A stretch of 7,890 nucleotides of DNA from Chitinophagales bacterium (GTDB taxonomy: Bacteria; Bacteroidota; Bacteroidia; Chitinophagales; JADIYW01). Within the stretch, counting starts at the first letter, position 1; every line of letters starts with the position of its first letter. The position numbers and the translations under genes are program-made. The notes under the pieces were generated by a model that was not told the origin of the DNA, ran no database searches, and saw only the letters and a program-made list of their open reading frames with translations. Of the stretch, positions 7,082 through 7,890 are shown in pieces. The stretch is from the NCBI GenBank assembly GCA_020848315.1, contig JADLAH010000007.1, positions 1-7,890 on the forward strand, read 5' to 3'.

Positions 7082-7890
7082 ATGAAACTAAGAATTTTTA
7101 CCATTATTTCGGTGGTTCTTTTTTGCACAGGCACTGTTTGGGCGCAAAAAGGTGGTTCCATCAGCATCGGCGGCACACCGGGTCTTTCCTACATGCTGGC
7201 GCAGAATGCTTATTATTTTGACGGCGACCACAAAGAACTGGACTACAAAGCCAAGTTCAGCTACCACGTTTTTGTACAGGGCGGCTACAACTTCAAAGAA
7301 CAGCATGGTTTTGTGACCTATGCCAATTTCTGTCAGGAAGGACAGCGCTACAAGGATGAATTCAAATGGTCTGCATCCGGACACCCTGAAATCATCGGCA
7401 CCCACGAAAAGGAAGTGGACTTCAAATACATGGGCTTTGGTGTTTTATACCGTTTTTCTCCGCTGTTGGCAGGACAGAAACAGCATATCCGCACGGATGA
7501 TATCCGCTGGAGAATGAAATTGCTGGTCGGTGTGGAAACCGACTTCCTTCTGAATGCGCAGATGAAATACAAGATTACCACCAAAGGAACGACAACGGCC
7601 AATACAATGCCTTACCCAATCCCTGCCTCTCTGGGTGGCTATCCGGGATATGAGCCGAATAACAGCGATAACTACAAATCTTTTTTTAAAACCGTGCAGG
7701 GTGTGGGCGTGCTGAAATTCGGTTTTGACTATACCTTTACGAACAATCTGTTTCTGGGTTTTGCCGTGGAAACGAAATTCGGATTCAACGATATCAACGC
7801 GGATGCCTACCGCAAACATCCGGAATACAGAAAATCCAAGAATTATTTCCTGGGTCTGAATGTGGAATTTGGTTATAACTTCCAGAAAGA
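7082..7890 (+). CDS. secreted, probable outer-membrane beta-barrel protein (3' end cut by window edge)
   Basis: I translated from ATG 7082 to the right edge: 269 codons with no stop. Residues 1-21 are a clear signal peptide: MKLR, then hydrophobic IFTIISVVLFCTG, then cleavage after VWA before QKGG. The mature part alternates short amphipathic strands rich in Gly and aromatic residues, such as SISIGGTPGLSYML, YHVFVQGGYNF, YMGFGVLYRFSPLL, VGVLKFGFDYTF, LFLGFAVETKFGF and YFLGLNVEFGYNF. This pattern is typical of small outer-membrane beta-barrels of Bacteroidota. A longer polar loop rich in Pro, Gly and Asn at about residues 168-198 would face the outside. The last visible strand ends in an aromatic residue near the cut, so the stop codon is probably close. 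No specific family or ligand is recognised. The start is secure because an in-frame stop (taa 7061-7063) precedes it with no other ATG between. Confidence 0.75.
   Translation, partial: MKLRIFTIISVVLFCTGTVWAQKGGSISIGGTPGLSYMLAQNAYYFDGDHKELDYKAKFSYHVFVQGGYNFKEQHGFVTYANFCQEGQRYKDEFKWSASGHPEIIGTHEKEVDFKYMGFGVLYRFSPLLAGQKQHIRTDDIRWRMKLLVGVETDFLLNAQMKYKITTKGTTTANTMPYPIPASLGGYPGYEPNNSDNYKSFFKTVQGVGVLKFGFDYTFTNNLFLGFAVETKFGFNDINADAYRKHPEYRKSKNYFLGLNVEFGYNFQK

Overview
The window carries four protein-coding genes packed with almost no spare DNA. It looks like chromosomal housekeeping and envelope DNA from a member of the Bacteroidota, probably a Chitinophagia- or Sphingobacteriia-like lineage (the class is a guess). 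The phylum call rests on three things: a PorZ-like type IX secretion component with a C-terminal sorting-like domain, a long isoleucyl-tRNA synthetase of the Bacteroidota kind, and two promoter -7 elements that match the phylum's TAnnTTTG consensus exactly. Base composition is roughly balanced and does not change visibly between genes. I see no IS element, CRISPR array, tRNA, rRNA or phage gene.

Layout. Positions 1-3080 on the minus strand hold ileS, cut at its 3' end by the window edge; 1026 codons are present and uninterrupted. A compact divergent intergenic region (3081-3226) follows, with a TAnnTTTG promoter element facing each way. porZ lies on the plus strand at 3227-5542. It encodes an exported protein with repeated propeller-blade motifs and a C-terminal beta-sandwich. 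On the opposite strand, abutting it with no base between the two stop codons, is a 494-residue predicted nuclease (5543-7027, minus). This joins a Cas4/RecB-like PD-(D/E)XK domain, with four cysteines placed for an Fe-S cluster, to a DUF2779 domain with DEDD-exonuclease-like motifs. A 54-base divergent gap leads to a secreted, probable outer-membrane beta-barrel protein (7082 onward, plus), which runs off the right edge.

How the genes relate. They alternate in strand (-, +, -, +), so none shares an operon with a neighbour inside the window and each appears to be its own transcription unit here. ileS supplies Ile-tRNA. porZ and the barrel gene are both envelope genes, but nothing in the sequence links them functionally. 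The nuclease is probably a DNA or RNA processing enzyme of unknown pathway.

I do not see a convincing new multi-gene system. The points most worth a second look are the swapped GXHH signature in IleS (predicted mupirocin hyper-resistance), the apparently intact two-active-site nuclease, and the zero-base convergent junction.
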